Assembly: GCF_051014685.1 (NCBI RefSeq)
Contig: NW_027478397.1
Coordinates: 744,001 to 808,000, forward strand
DNA: 64,000 nucleotides
Direction: 5' to 3'
DNA from: Ptiloglossa arizonensis
Lineage: Eukaryota > Arthropoda > Insecta > Hymenoptera > Colletidae
Shown: one piece after another, positions 28,001 to 40,797 of the stretch
How positions within the stretch are numbered: the first letter of the stretch is position 1
Layout: each line of letters starts with the position of its first letter
The notes under the pieces: model-generated
The model's database searches: none
What the model saw: the letters and a program-made list of their open reading frames with translations, nothing else
Told to the model about the DNA's origin: nothing
Position numbers and translations under genes: made by a program

Positions 28001-28989
28001 TTCCCCTAGGCCATACCAGTTTTTGGTTTCGAGTATCAGACCAGCGAAAATTTTGATGGTTTCTCATGCATTCCTTAACTTCAAACTTCCATATCTCGCG
28101 AACGGATTGACGAACTCGAGAAATTCCTGTTGCATGTGAAAGTAGAATCTCGCCCGATTACAATGGTATGTGTATTTTTCCCCCAGGGATTTGTAGTTGT
28201 TGGTTTCGAGTATCAGACTTGCGAAAATTTTGATGGTTTCTCAACCATTCCTTAACTTCAAACTCCCATATCTCGCGAACGCATTGACGAACTCGAGAAA
28301 TTCCTATTGCATCTGACAGCAGAAACTCGCCCGATTACAACGGTATGTGTATTTTTGCCCTAGGCCATAGTAGTTATTGGATGCGAGTATCAGACTTGCG
28401 AAAATTTTGATGATTTCTCAACCATTCCTTAACTTCAAACTGCCATATCTCGCGAACGCATTGACGAACTCGAGAAATTCCTGTTGCATGTGAAAGTAGA
28501 ATCTCGCCCGATTACAATGGTATGTGTATTTTTCCCCCAGGGATTTGTAGTTGTTGGTTTCGAGTATCAGACTTGCGAAAATTTTGATGGTTTCTCAACC
28601 ATTCCTTAAATTCAAACTCCCATATCTCGCGAACGCATTGACGAACTCGAGAAATTCCTATTGCATCTGAAAGCAGAAACTCGCCCGATTACAACGGTAT
28701 GTGTATTTTTGCCCTAGGCCATAGTAGTTATTGGATTCGTGTATCAGACTTGCGAAAATTTTGATGGTCTTTCAACCATTCCTTAACTTCCAACTCCCAT
28801 ATCTCGCGATCGGATTGACGAACTCGAGAATTTCCTATTGCATCTGAAAGCAGAAACTCGCCCGATTACAACGGTATGTATATTTTTGCCGTAGGCCATA
28901 GTAGTTATTGGTTTCGAGTATCAGACTTGCGAAAATTGTGATGGTTTCTCAACCATTCCTTAACTTCAAACTCCCATATCTCGCGAACG

Positions 28990-30400
28990 GATTGACGAAC
29001 TCGACAATTTCCTATTGCATCTGAAAGCAGAAACTCGCCCGATTACAACGGTATGTGTATTTTTGCCCTAGGCCATAGTAGTTATTGGATTCGAGTATCA
29101 GACTTGCGAAAATTTTGATGATTTCTCAACCATTCCTTAACTTCAAACTCCCATATCTCGCGAACGCATTGACGAACTGGAGAAATTCCTGTTGTATCTG
29201 AAAGTAGAAACTCGCCCGATTACAATGGTGTGTGTACTTTTCCCCTAGGCCATTCCAGTTATTGGTTTCGAGTATCAGACTTGCGAAAATTTTGATGGTT
29301 TCTCAACCATTCCTTAACTTCAAAGTCCCATATCTCGCGAACGGATTGACGAACTCGAGAAATTCCTGTTGCATCTGAAAGTAGAAACTCACCCGATTAC
29401 ACTGTATGTGTATTTTTCCCCTAGGCCCTTGTAGTCATTGGTTTCGAGTATCAGACTTGCGAAAATTTTGATGGTTTCTCAACCATTCCTTAACTTCACA
29501 CTTCCATATCTCGCGAACAGATTGACGAACTCGAGAATTTCCTATTGCATCTGAAAGTAGAAACTCGCCCGATTACAAAGATATGTGTGTTTTCCCCGTA
29601 GGCCTTTGTAGTTATTGGTTTCGAGTATCAGACTTGCGAAAATTTTGATGGTTTCTCATGCATTCCTTAACTTCAAACTTCCATATCTCGCGAAGGGATT
29701 GACGAACTCGAGAATTTCCTACTGCATCTGAAAGCAGAAACTCGCCCGATTACAACGGTTTGTGTATTTTTGCCCTAGGCCACAGTAGTTATTGGATTCG
29801 AGTATCAGACTTGCGAAAATTTTGATGATTTCTCAACCATTCCTTAACTTCAAACTCCCATATGTCGCGAACGGATTGACGCACTCGAGAAATTCCTGTT
29901 GCATCTAAAAGCAGAAACTCGCCCGAATACAATGGTGTGTGTACTTTTCCCCTAGGCCATTCCAGTTATTGGTTTCGAGTATCAGACCAGCCAAAATTTT
30001 GATGGTTTCTCAACCATTCCTTAACTTCAAACTCCCATATCTGGCGAAGGGATTGACGAACTCGAGAAATTCCTGTTGCATCTGAAAGTAGAAACTCGCC
30101 CGATTACAGCGGTATGTGTATTTTTGCCCTAGGCCATTGTAGTTATTGGATTCGCGAATCGGACTTGCGAAAATTTTGATGGTTTCTCAACCATTCCTTA
30201 ACTTCAAACTCCCATATGTCGCGAACGGATTGACGCACTCGAGAAATTCCTGTTGCATCTGAAAGCAGAAACTCGCCCGAATACAATGGTGTGTGTACTT
30301 TTCCCCTAGGCCATTCCAGTTGTTGGTTTCGCGTATCAGACAAGCGAAAATTTTGATGGTCTCTCAACCATTCCTTAACTTCAAACTCCCATATCTCGCG
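28990..30400 (+). repeat. 1.4-kb block shared with 37,661-39,071
   Basis: It matches 37,661-39,071 at an offset of 8,671 bp (49 monomers minus 2 bp). Shared rare changes are CCCGATTACACTGTATG (29,391 and 38,062), CTTGTAGTCATTGG, the GCGAAGGGATTGACG changes and GATTCGCGAATCGGAC. A related 14-monomer offset (2,478 bp) links parts of it to about 32,300-32,940, so this neighbourhood was copied more than once. Confidence 0.85.
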
Positions 30401-32907
30401 AACGGATTGACGAACTCGAGAATTTCCTATTGCATCTGAAAGCAGAAACTCGCCCGATTACAACGGTATGTATATTTTTGCCCTAGGCCATAGTAGTTCT
30501 TGGTTTCGAGTATCAGACTTGCGAAAATTGTGATGGTTTCTCAACCATTCCTTAACTTCAAACTCCCATATCTCGCGAACGGATTGACGAACTCGACAAT
30601 TTCCTATTGCATCTGAAAGCAGAAACTCGCCCGATTACAACGGTATGTGTATTTTTGCCCTAGGCCATAGTAGTTATTGGATGCGAGTATCAGACTTGCG
30701 AAAATTTTGATGGTTTCTCAACCATTCCTTAACTTCAAACTGCCATATCTCGCGAACGCATTGACGAACTCGAGAAATTCCTGTTGCATCAGAAAGCAGA
30801 AACTCGCCCGATTTCAACGGTATGTGCATTTTTGCCCTAGGCCATAGTAGTTATTGGTTTCGAGTATCAGACTTGCGAAAATTTTGATGGTTTCTCAAGC
30901 ATTCAATAACTTCTAACTCCCATATCTCGCGAACGGATTGACGAACTCGAGAAATTCCTGTTGCATCTGAAAGCAGAAACTCGCCCGATTACAACGGTAT
31001 GTGTATTTTTGCCCTAGGCCATAGTAGTTATTGGATTCGAGTATCAGACTTGCGAAAATTTTGATGATTTCTCAACCATTCCTTAACTTCAAACTCCCAT
31101 ATCTCGCGAACGCATTGACGAACTGGAGAAATTCCAGTTGTATCTGAAAGTAGAAACTCGCCCGATTACAATGGTGTGTGTACTTTTCCCCTAGGCCATT
31201 CCAGTTTTTGGTTTCGAGTATCAGACCAGCGAAAATTTTGATGGTTTCTCATGCATTCCTTAACTTCAAACTTCCATATCTCGCGAACGGATTGACGAAC
31301 TCGAGAATTTCCTATTGCATCTGACAGCAGAAACTCGCCCGATTACAACGGTATGTGTATTTTTGCCCTAGGCCATAGTAGTTATTGGATGCGAGTATCA
31401 GACTTGCGAAAATTTTGATGATTTCTCAACCATTCCTTAACTTGAAACTGCCATATCTCGCGAACGCATTGACGAACTCGAGAAATTCCTGTTGCATGTG
31501 AAAGTAGAATCTCGCCCGATTACAATGGTATGTGTATTTTTCCCCCAGGGATTTGTAGTTGTTGGTTTCGAGTATCAGACTTGCGAAAATTTTGATGGTT
31601 TCTCAACCATTCCTTAACTTCAAACTCCCATATCTCGCGAACGCATTGACGAACTCGAGAAATTCCTATTGCATCTGAAAGCAGAAACTCGCCCGATTAC
31701 AACGGTATGTGTATTTTTGCCCTAGGCCATAGTAGTTATTGGATTCGTGTATCAGACTTGCGAAAATTTTGATGGTCTTTCAACCATTCCTTAACTTCCA
31801 ACTCCCATATCTCGCGATCGGATTGACGAACTCGAGGATTTCCTATTGCATCTGAAAGCAGAAACTCGCCCGATTACAACGGTATGTATATTTTTGCCGT
31901 AGGCCATAGTAGTTATTGGTTTCGAGTATCAGACTTGCGAAAATTGTGATGGTTTCTCAACCATTCCTTAACTTCAAACTCCCATATCTCGCGAACGGAT
32001 TGGCGAACTCGACAATTTCCTATTGCATCTGAAAGCAGAAACTCGCCCGATTACAACGGTATGTGTATTTTTGCCCTAGGCCATAGTAGTTATTGGATTC
32101 GAGTATCAGACTTGCGAAAATTTTGATGATTTCTCAACCATTCCTTAACTTCAAACTCCCATATCTCGCGAACGCATTGACGAACTGGAGAAATTCCTAC
32201 TGCATCTGAAAGCAGAAACTCGCCCGATTACAACGGTTTGTGTATTTTTGCCCTAGGCCATAGTAGTTATTGGATTCGAGTATCAGACTTGCGAAAATTT
32301 TGATGATTTCTCAACCATTCCTTAACTTCAAACTCCCATATGTCGCGAACGGATTGACGCACTCGAGAAATTCCTGTTGCATCTAAAAGCAGAAACTCGC
32401 CCGAATACAATGGTGTGTGTACTTTTCCCCTAGGCCATTCCAGTTATTGGTTTCGAGTATCAGACCAGCGAAAATTTTGATGGTTTCTCAACCATTCCTT
32501 AACTTCAAACTCCCATATCTGGCGAAGGGATTGACGAACTCGAGAAATTCCTGTTGCATCTGAAAGTAGAAACTCTCCCGATTACAGCGGTATGTGTATT
32601 TTTGCCCTAGGCCATTGTAGTTATTGGCTTCGCGAATCGGACTTGCGAAAATTTTGATGGTTCCTCAACCATTCCTTAACTTCAAACTCCCATATGTCGC
32701 GAACGGATTGACGCACTCGAGAAATTCCTGTTGCATCTGAAAGCAGAAACTCGCCCGAATACAATGGTGTGTGTACTTTTCCCCTAGGCCATTCCAGTTG
32801 TTGGTTTCGCGTATCAGACCAGCGAAAATTTTGATGGTCTCTCAACCATTCCTTAACTTCAAACTCCCATATCTCGCGAACGGATTGACGAACTCGAGAA
32901 TTTCCTA

Positions 32908-34146
32908 TTGCATCTGAAAGCAGAAACTCGCCCGATTACAACGGTGTGTGTACTTTTCCCCTAGGCCATTCCACTTATTGGTTTCGAGAATCAGACTTGC
33001 GAAAATTTTGATGGTTTTTCAACCATTCCTTAACTTCCAACTCCCATATCTCGCGATCGGATTGACAAACTCGAGAATTTCCTATTGCATCTGAAAGCAG
33101 AAACTCGCCCGATTACAGCGGTATGTATATTTTTGCCATAGGCCATAGTAGTTATTGGTTTCGTATATCAGACTTGCGAAAATTGTGATGGTTTCTCAAC
33201 CATTCCTTAACTTCAAACTCCCATATCTCGCGAACGGATTAACGAACTCGAGAAATTCCTGTTGTATCTGAAATTAGAAACTCGCCCGATTACAATGGTG
33301 TGTGTACTTTTCCCCTAGGCCATTCCAGTTATTGGTTTCGAGTATCAGACTTGCGAAAATTTTGATGGTTTCTCAACCATTCCTTAACTTCACACTTCCA
33401 TATCTCGCGAACGGATTGACGAACTCGAGAAATTCCTGTTGAATCTGAAAGTAGAAACTCGCCCGATTAGAATGGTGTGTGTACTTTTCCCCCAGGCCAT
33501 TCCGGTTATTTGTTTCGAGTATCAGACTTGCGAAAATTTTGATGGTTTCTCAATCATTCCTTAACTTCAAACTCCCATATCTCGCGAACAGATTGACGAA
33601 CTCGAGAATTTCCTATTGCATCTGAAAGCAGAAACTCGCCCGATTACAACGGTGTGTGTACTTTTCCCCTAGGGCATTCCAGTTGTTGGTTTCGAGAATC
33701 AGACCAGCGAAAATTTTGTTGGTTTCTCAAGCATTCCTTAACTTCAAACTTCCATATCTCGCGATCAGATTGACGAACTCGACAATTTCCTATTGCATCT
33801 GAAAGCAGAAACTCGCCCGATTACAACGGTATGTGTATTTTTGCCCTAGGCCATAGTAGTTATTGGATTCGAGTATCAGACTTGCGAAAATTTTGATGAT
33901 TTCTCAACCATTCCTTAACTTCAAACTCCCATATCTCGCGAACGCATTGACGAACTGGAGAAATTCCTGTTGTATCTGAAAGTAGAAACTCGCCCGATTA
34001 CAATGGTGCGTGTACTTTTCCCCTAGGCCATTCCAGTTATTGGTTTCGAGTATCAGACTTGCGAAAATTTTGATGGTTTCTCAACCATTCCTTAACTTCA
34101 AAGTCCCATATCTCGCGAACGGATTGACGAACTCGAGAAATTCCTA
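32908..34146 (+). repeat. 7-monomer higher-order repeat, copy 1 (1,239 bp)
   Basis: The unit is 1,239 bp, exactly seven 177-bp monomers, and repeats directly downstream. Private variants mark it: CCATTCCACTTATTGG, TTTTTGCCATAGGCC, GGTTTCGTATATCAGAC, CTGAAATTAGAAACTCG, GATTAGAATGGTG and AAAATTTTGTTGGTTTC. All appear in the same order in copies 1 and 2. Confidence 0.93.
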
Positions 34147-35385
34147 TTGCATCTGAAAGCAGAAACTCGCCCGATTACAACGGTGTGTGTACTTTTCCCC
34201 TAGGCCATTCCACTTATTGGTTTCGAGAATCAGACTTGCGAAAATTTTGATGGTTTTTCAACCATTCCTTAACTTCCAACTCCCATATCTCGCGATCGGA
34301 TTGACAAACTCGAGAATTTCCTATTGCATCTGAAAGCAGAAACTCGCCCGATTACAGCGGTATGTATATTTTTGCCATAGGCCATAGTAGTTATTGGTTT
34401 CGTATATCAGACTTGCGAAAATTGTGATGGTTTCTCAACCATTCCTTAACTTCAAACTCCCATATCTCGCGAACGGATTAACGAACTCGAGAAATTCCTG
34501 TTGTATCTGAAATTAGAAACTCGCCCGATTACAATGGTGTGTGTACTTTTCCCCTAGGCCATTCCAGTTATTGGTTTCGAGTATCAGACTTGCGAAAATT
34601 TTGATGGTTTCTCAACCATTCCTTAACTTCACACTTCCATATCTCGCGAACGGATTGACGAACTCGAGAAATTCCTGTTGAATCTGAAAGTAGAAACTCG
34701 CCCGATTAGAATGGTGTGTGTACTTTTCCCCCAGGCCATTCCGGTTATTTGTTTCGAGTATCAGACTTGCGAAAATTTTGATGGTTTCTCAATCATTCCT
34801 TAACTTCAAACTCCCATATCTCGCGAACAGATTGACGAACTCGAGAATTTCCTATTGCATCTGAAAGCAGAAACTCGCCCGATTACAACGGTGTGTGTAC
34901 TTTTCCCCTAGGGCATTCCAGTTGTTGGTTTCGAGAATCAGACCAGCGAAAATTTTGTTGGTTTCTCAAGCATTCCTTAACTTCAAACTTCCATATCTCG
35001 CGATCAGATTGACGAACTCGACAATTTCCTATTGCATCTGAAAGCAGAAACTCGCCCGATTACAACGGTATGTGTATTTTTGCCCTAGGCCATAGTAGTT
35101 ATTGGATTCGAGTATCAGACTTGCGAAAATTTTGATGATTTCTCAACCATTCCTTAACTTCAAACTCCCATATCTCGCGAACGCATTGACGAACTGGAGA
35201 AATTCCTGTTGTATCTGAAAGTAGAAACTCGCCCGATTACAATGGTGCGTGTACTTTTCCCCTAGGCCATTCCAGTTATTGGTTTCGAGTATCAGACTTG
35301 CGAAAATTTTGATGGTTTCTCAACCATTCCTTAACTTCAAAGTCCCATATCTCGCGAACGGATTGACGAACTCGAGAAATTCCTG
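34147..35385 (+). repeat. 7-monomer higher-order repeat, copy 2 (1,239 bp)
   Basis: Immediately follows copy 1 and matches it at a 1,239-bp offset with almost no differences. It ends where GAGAAATTCCTATTGC (copy 1 end) is replaced by GAGAAATTCCTGTTGC and the sequence moves to a CCCGATTACACTGTATG monomer. Confidence 0.93.
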
Positions 35386-35451
35386 TTGCATCTGAAAGCA
35401 GAAACTCACCCGATTACACTGTATGTGTATTTTTCCCCTAGGCCCTTGTAG

Positions 35452-36400
35452 TTATTGGTTTCGTATATCAGACTTGCGAAAATTGTGATGGTTTCTCAAC
35501 CATTCCTTAACTTCAAACTCCCATATCTCGCGAACGGATTAACGAACTCGAGAAATTCCTGTTGTATCTGAAATTAGAAACTCGCCCGATTACAATGGTG
35601 TGTGTACTTTTCCCCTAGGCCATTCCAGTTATTGGTTTCGAGTATCAGACTTGCGAAAATTTTGATGGTTTCTCAACCATTCCTTAACTTCACACTTCCA
35701 TATCTCGCGAACGGATTGACGAACTCGAGAAATTCCTGTTGAATCTGAAAGTAGAAACTCGCCCGATTAGAATGGTGTGTGTACTTTTCCCCCAGGCCAT
35801 TCCGGTTATTTGTTTCGAGTATCAGACTTGCGAAAATTTTGATGGTTTCTCAATCATTCCTTAACTTCAAACTCCCATATCTCGCGAACAGATTGACGAA
35901 CTCGAGAATTTCCTATTGCATCTGAAAGCAGAAACTCGCCCGATTACAACGGTGTGTGTACTTTTCCCCTAGGGCATTCCAGTTGTTGGTTTCGAGAATC
36001 AGACCAGCGAAAATTTTGTTGGTTTCTCAAGCATTCCTTAACTTCAAACTTCCATATCTCGCGATCAGATTGACGAACTCGACAATTTCCTATTGCATCT
36101 GAAAGCAGAAACTCGCCCGATTACAACGGTATGTGTATTTTTGCCCTAGGCCATAGTAGTTATTGGATTCGAGTATCAGACTTGCGAAAATTTTGATGAT
36201 TTCTCAACCATTCCTTAACTTCAAACTCCCATATCTCGCGAACGCATTGACGAACTGGAGAAATTCCTGTTGTATCTGAAAGTAGAAACTCGCCCGATTA
36301 CAATGGTGCGTGTACTTTTCCCCTAGGCCATTCCAGTTATTGGTTTCGAGTATCAGACTTGCGAAAATTTTGATGGTTTCTCAACCATTCCTTAACTTCA
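35452..36400 (+). repeat. 7-monomer higher-order repeat, truncated copy 3
   Basis: It resumes the same order of private variants at GTTTCGTATATCAGAC, offset 1,061 bp from copy 2 (one monomer less, minus 1 bp), and ends near 36,400. Just after it, the 2-monomer segment at about 36,307-36,440 recurs at 36,661-36,794 (354-bp offset), so copy-number change continued at the edge. Confidence 0.87.
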
Positions 36401-37660
36401 CACTTCCATATCTCGCGAACAGATTGACGAACTCGAGAATTTCCTACTGCATCTAAAAGCAGAAACTCGCCCGAATACAATGGTGTGCGTACTTTTCCCC
36501 TAGGCCATTCCAGTTATTGGTTTCGAGTATCAGACCAGCGAAAATTTTGATGGTTTCTCAACCATTCCTTAACTTCAAACTCCCATATCTCGCGAACGCA
36601 TTGACGAACTGGAGAAATTCCTGTTGTATCTGAAAGTAGAAACTCGCCCGATTACAATGGTGCGTGTACTTTTCCCCTAGGCCATTCCAGTTATTGGTTT
36701 CGAGTATCAGACTTGCGAAAATTTTGATGGTTTCTCAACCATTCCTTAACTTCACACTTCCATATCTCGCGAACAGATTGACGAACTCGAGAATTTCCTA
36801 TTGCATCTGAAAGTAGAAACTCGCCCGATTACAAAGATATGTGTGTTTTCCCCGTAGGCCTTTGTTGTTATTGGTTTCGAGTATCAGACTTGCGAAAATT
36901 TTGATGGTTTCTCATGCATTCCTTAACTTCAAACTTCCATATCTCGCGAAGGGATTGACGAACTCGAGAATTTCCTACTGCATCTGAAAGCAGAAACTCG
37001 CCCGATTACAACGGTTTGTGTATTTTTGCCCTAGGCCATAGTAGTTATTGGATTCGAGTATCAAACTTGCGAAAATTTTGATGATTTCTCAACCATTCCT
37101 TAACTTCAAACTCCCATATGTCGCGAACGGATTGACGCACTCGGGAAATTCCTGTTGCATCTAAAAGCAGAAACTCGCCCGAATACAATGGTGTGCGTAC
37201 TTTTCCCCTAGGCCATTCCAGTTATTGGTTTCGAGTATCAGACCAGCGAAAATTTTGATGGTTTCTCAACCATTCCTTAACTTCAAACTCCCATATCTCG
37301 CGAACGGATTGACGAACTCGAGAAATTCCTGTTGAATCTGAAAGTAGAAACTCGCCCGATTAGAATGGTGTGTGTACTTTTCCCCCAGGCCATTCCAGTT
37401 ATTTGTTTCGAGTATCAGACTTGCGAAAATTTTGATGGTTTCTCAATCATTCCTTAACTTCAAACTCCCATATCTCGCGAACAGATTGACGAACTCGAGA
37501 ATTTCCTATTGCATCTGAAAGCAGAAACTCGCCCGATTACAACGGTGTGTGTACTTTTCCCCTAGGGCATTCCAGTTGTTGGTTTCGAGAATCAGACCAG
37601 CGAAAATTTTGTTGGTTTCTCAAGCATTCCTTAACTTCAAACTTCCATATCTCGCGATCG

Positions 37661-39071
37661 GATTGTCGAACTCGACAATTTCCTATTGCATCTGAAAGCA
37701 GAAACTCGCCCGATTACAACGGTATGTGTATTTTTGCCCTAGGCCATAGTAGTTATTGGATTCGAGTATCAGACTTGCGAAAATTTTGATGATTTCTCAA
37801 CCATTCCTTAACTTCAAACTCCCATATCTCGCGAACGCATTGACGAACTGGAGAAATTCCTGTTGTATCTGAAAGTAGAAACTCGCCCGATTACAATGGT
37901 GTGTGTACTTTTCCCCTAGGCCATTCCAGTTATTGGTTTCGAGTATCAGACTTGCGAAAATTTTGATGGTTTCTCAAACATTCCTTAACTTCAAAGTCCC
38001 ATATCTCGCGAACGGATTGACGAACTCGAGAAATTCCTGTTGCATCTGAAAGTAGAAACTCACCCGATTACACTGTATGTGTATTTTTCCCCTAGGCCCT
38101 TGTAGTCATTGGTTTCGAGTATCAGACTTGCGAAAATTTTGATGGTTTCTCAACCATTCCTTAACTTCACACTTCCATATCTCGCGAACAGATTGACGAA
38201 CTCGAGAATTTCCTATTGCATCTGAAAGTAGAAACTCGCCCGATTACAAAGATATGTGTGTTTTCCCCGTAGGCCTTTGTAGTTATTGGTTTCGAGTATC
38301 AGACTTGCGAAAATTTTGTTGGTTTCTCATGCATTCCTTAACTTCAAACTTCCATATCTCGCGAAGGGATTGACGAACTCGAGAATTTCCTACTGCATCT
38401 GAAAGCAGAAACTCGCCCGATTACAACGGTTTGTGTATTTTTGCCCTAGGCCATAGTAGTTATTGGATTCGAGTATCAGACTTGCGAAAATTTTGATGAT
38501 TTCTCAACCATTCCTTAACTTCAAACTCCCATATGTCGCGAACGGATTGACGCACTCGAGAAATTCCTGTTGCATCTAAAAGCAGAAACTCGCCCGAATA
38601 CAATGGTGTGTGTACTTTTCCCCTAGGCCATTCCAGTTATTGGTTTCGAGTATCAGACCAGCGAAAATTTTGATGGTTTCTCAACCATTCCTTAACTTCA
38701 AACTCCCATATCTGACGAAGGGATTGACGAACTCGAGAAATTCCTGTTGCGTCTGAAAGTAGAAACTCGCCCGATTACAGCGGTATGCGTATTTTTGCCC
38801 TAGGCCATTGTAGTTATTGGATTCGCGAATCGGACTTGCGAAAATTTTGATGGTTTCTCAACCATTCCTTAACTTCAAACTCCCATATGTCGCGAACGGA
38901 TTGACGCACTCGAGAAATTCCTGTTGCATCTGAAAGCAGAAACTCGCCCGAATACAATGGTGTGTGTACTTTTCCCCTAGGCCATTCCAGTTGTTGGTTT
39001 CGCGTATCAGACCAGCGAAAATTTTGATGGTCTCTCAACCATTCCTTAACTTCAAACTCCCATATCTCGCG
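37661..39071 (+). repeat. 1.4-kb block shared with 28,990-30,400
   Basis: Second copy, with the same ordered rare variants. It diverges from its partner after CATATCTCGCGAACGGATT, where this copy reads CACGAACTCGAGAAATTCC and the partner GACGAACTCGAGAATTTCC. The monomers after it (39,072-40,204) look more degenerate than the array interior, for example GGTTTCTAGCATCAGA near 39,529 and 40,060, as is common at satellite edges. Confidence 0.85.
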
Positions 39072-40189
39072 AACGGATTCACGAACTCGAGAAATTCCTG
39101 TTGTATCCGAAAGTAGAAACTCGCCCGATTACAAAGATATGTGTGTTTTCCCCGTTGGCCTTTGTAGTTATTGGTTTCGAGTATCAGACTTGCGAAAATT
39201 TTGATGGTTTCTCAACCATTCCTTAACTTCACACTTCCATATCTCGCGAACGGATTGACGAACTCGAGAATTTCCAATTGTATCTGAAAGGAGAAACTCG
39301 CCCGATTACAACGGTGTGTGTACTTTTCCCCTAGGCCATTCCAGTTGTTGGTTTCGAGTATCGGACTTGCGAAAATTTTGATGGTTTCTCAACCATTCCT
39401 TAACTTCAAACTACCATATCTCGCGAACGGATTGACGAACTCGAGAATTTCCTATTGCATCTGAAAGCAGAAGCTCGCCCGATTACAACGGTATGTGTAT
39501 TTTTCCCCTAGGCCATTGTAGTTATTGGTTTCTAGCATCAGAATTGCGAAAATTTTGATGGTTTCTCAACCATTCCTTAACTTCAATCTCCCATATCTCG
39601 CGAACGGAATGACGAACTCGAGAAATTCCTGTTGCATCTGAAAGTGGAAACTCGCCCGATTACAAAGGTGTGTGCATTTTTTACCTAGGCCATTGTAGTT
39701 ATTGGTTTCGAGTATCAGACCAGCGAAAATTTTGAAGGTTTCTCAACCATTCCTTAACTTCAAACTACCATATCTCGCGAACGGATTGACGAACTCGAGA
39801 ATTTCCTGTTGCATCTGAAAGCAGAAACTCGCCCGATTTCAACGGTATGTGCATTTTTGCCCTAGACCATAGTAGTTATTGGTTTCCAGTATCAGACTTG
39901 CGAAAATTTTGATGGTTTCTCAAGCATTCCATAACTTCTAACTCCCATATCTCGCGAACGGATTGACGAACTCGAGAAATTCCTGTTGCATCTGAAAGCA
40001 GAAGCTCGCCCGATTACAACGGTATGTGTATTTTTCCCCTAGGCCATTGTAGGTATTGGTTTCTAGCATCAGACTTGCGAAAATTTAGATGGTTTCTCAA
40101 CCATTCCTTAACTTCAAACTCCCATATCTCGCGAACGGATTGACGAACTCGAGAAATTCCTGTTGCATCTGAAAGCAGAAACTCGCCCG

Positions 40190-40215
40190 ATTAGAATGGT
40201 GTGTTTACGTTTCTC
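40190..40215. other. Junction between 177-bp satellite and 20-bp minisatellite
   Basis: The last satellite monomer is cut about 30 bp after its start: CCCGATTAGAATGGTGTGT runs into TTACGTTTCTCCGTTTC instead of the usual GTACTTTTCCCC. There is no intervening unique sequence and no obvious target-site duplication. The switch is abrupt at about 40,204. Confidence 0.9.
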
Positions 40216-40797
40216 CGTTTCTTTGTTCTTTTCTCCGTTTCTTTGTTCGTTTCTCCGTTTCTTTCTCCGTTTCTCGGTTTATTTCTTCGTTTCTCCATTT
40301 ATTTCTCCGTTTCTTTCTTCGTTTCTTCGTTTCTTTCTCCGTTTCTCGGTTTATTTCTTCATTTCTCCATTTATTTCTCCGATTCTCCGTTTCTTTCTTC
40401 GTTTCTTTTTTTTCGTTACTCCGTTTCTTTCTTCGTTTCTCCGTTTCTTTCTTCGTTTCTCCGTTTCTTTCTTCGTTTCACCGTTTCTTTCTCCGTTTCT
40501 CGGTTTATTTCTTCGTTTCTCCATTTATTTCTCCGTTTCTCCGTTTCTTTCTTCGTTTCTCCGTTTCTTTCTTCGTTTCTCCGTTTATATCTTCGTTTCT
40601 CCATTTATTTCTCCGTTTCTCTGTTTCTTTCTTCGTTTCTCCGTTTCTTTGTTCGTTTCTCCGTTTTTCCGTTTCTTTCTTCGTTTCTCCGTTTCTTTGT
40701 TCGTTTGTCCGTTTCTTTCTCCGTTCCTCGGTTTATTTCTTCGTTTCTCCGTTTCTTCCTTCGTTCCATCGTTTCTCCGTTTCTCCTTTTCTCCGTT
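40205..40797 (+). repeat. 20-bp minisatellite, left block, pyrimidine strand on +
   Basis: About 30 units of TTTCTCCGTTTCTTTCTTCG with variants (TTTGTTCG for TTTCTTCG; TTTATTTCTCCG blocks; TTTCTCGG). The unit reads as an 8-bp module TTTCTCCG plus a 12-bp module TTTCTTTCTTCG. The array ends at TTTCTCCGTTTCG, directly against mitochondrial-like sequence. The same TTTCG edge appears, inverted, at 42,520-42,530. Open frames of about 200 codons here are artefacts of a strand almost free of A. Confidence 0.95.

Larger units (their letters stand above)
1..40204 (+). repeat. 177-bp satellite DNA array, head to tail, about 227 monomers
   Basis: The same motif order recurs every 177 bp. Monomer starts (taking GAAACTCGCCCG as start) fall at 1, 178, 355, 532 and 709. 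Landmarks in each unit are CCCGATTACAACGG, TGTGTATTTTTCCCCTAGGC, GGTTTCGAGTATCAGAC, GCGAAAATTTTGATGG, CCATTCCTTAACTTCAAACT, ATATCTCGCGAACGGATTGA and CGAACTCGAGAAATTCC. All monomers I followed have the same orientation. Variants fall into recurring subtypes, for example CTGAAAGTAGAAAC against GTGAAAGTAGAATC, and GTAGTTATTGG against CCAGTTGTTGG. Most units carry one AvrII (CCTAGG), one NruI (TCGCGA) and one XhoI (CTCGAG) site. The 177-bp length is typical of nucleosome-phased centromeric or pericentromeric satellites, but nothing here proves centromere function. Although 177 is 59 codons, stops interrupt every frame after at most about 100 codons, so it is not coding. The array extends beyond the left window edge. 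Confidence 0.98.

Noticed and set aside
3238..39038. Recurring frames of 60-100 codons in the 177-bp array (RNHQNFRKSDTR type)
   Set aside because: 177 is a multiple of 3, so a selected frame would stay open across monomers; instead stops interrupt almost every one or two monomers. They are shadows of the repeat.
1..40204. CRISPR array
   Set aside because: Units are contiguous 177-bp tandem copies without distinct spacers; the context is eukaryotic.
1..40204. CENP-B box in the 177-bp monomer
   Set aside because: I looked for nTTCGnnnnAnnCGGGn around TTTCGAGTATCAGAC and CGCGAACGGATTGACG; neither fits the required positions.
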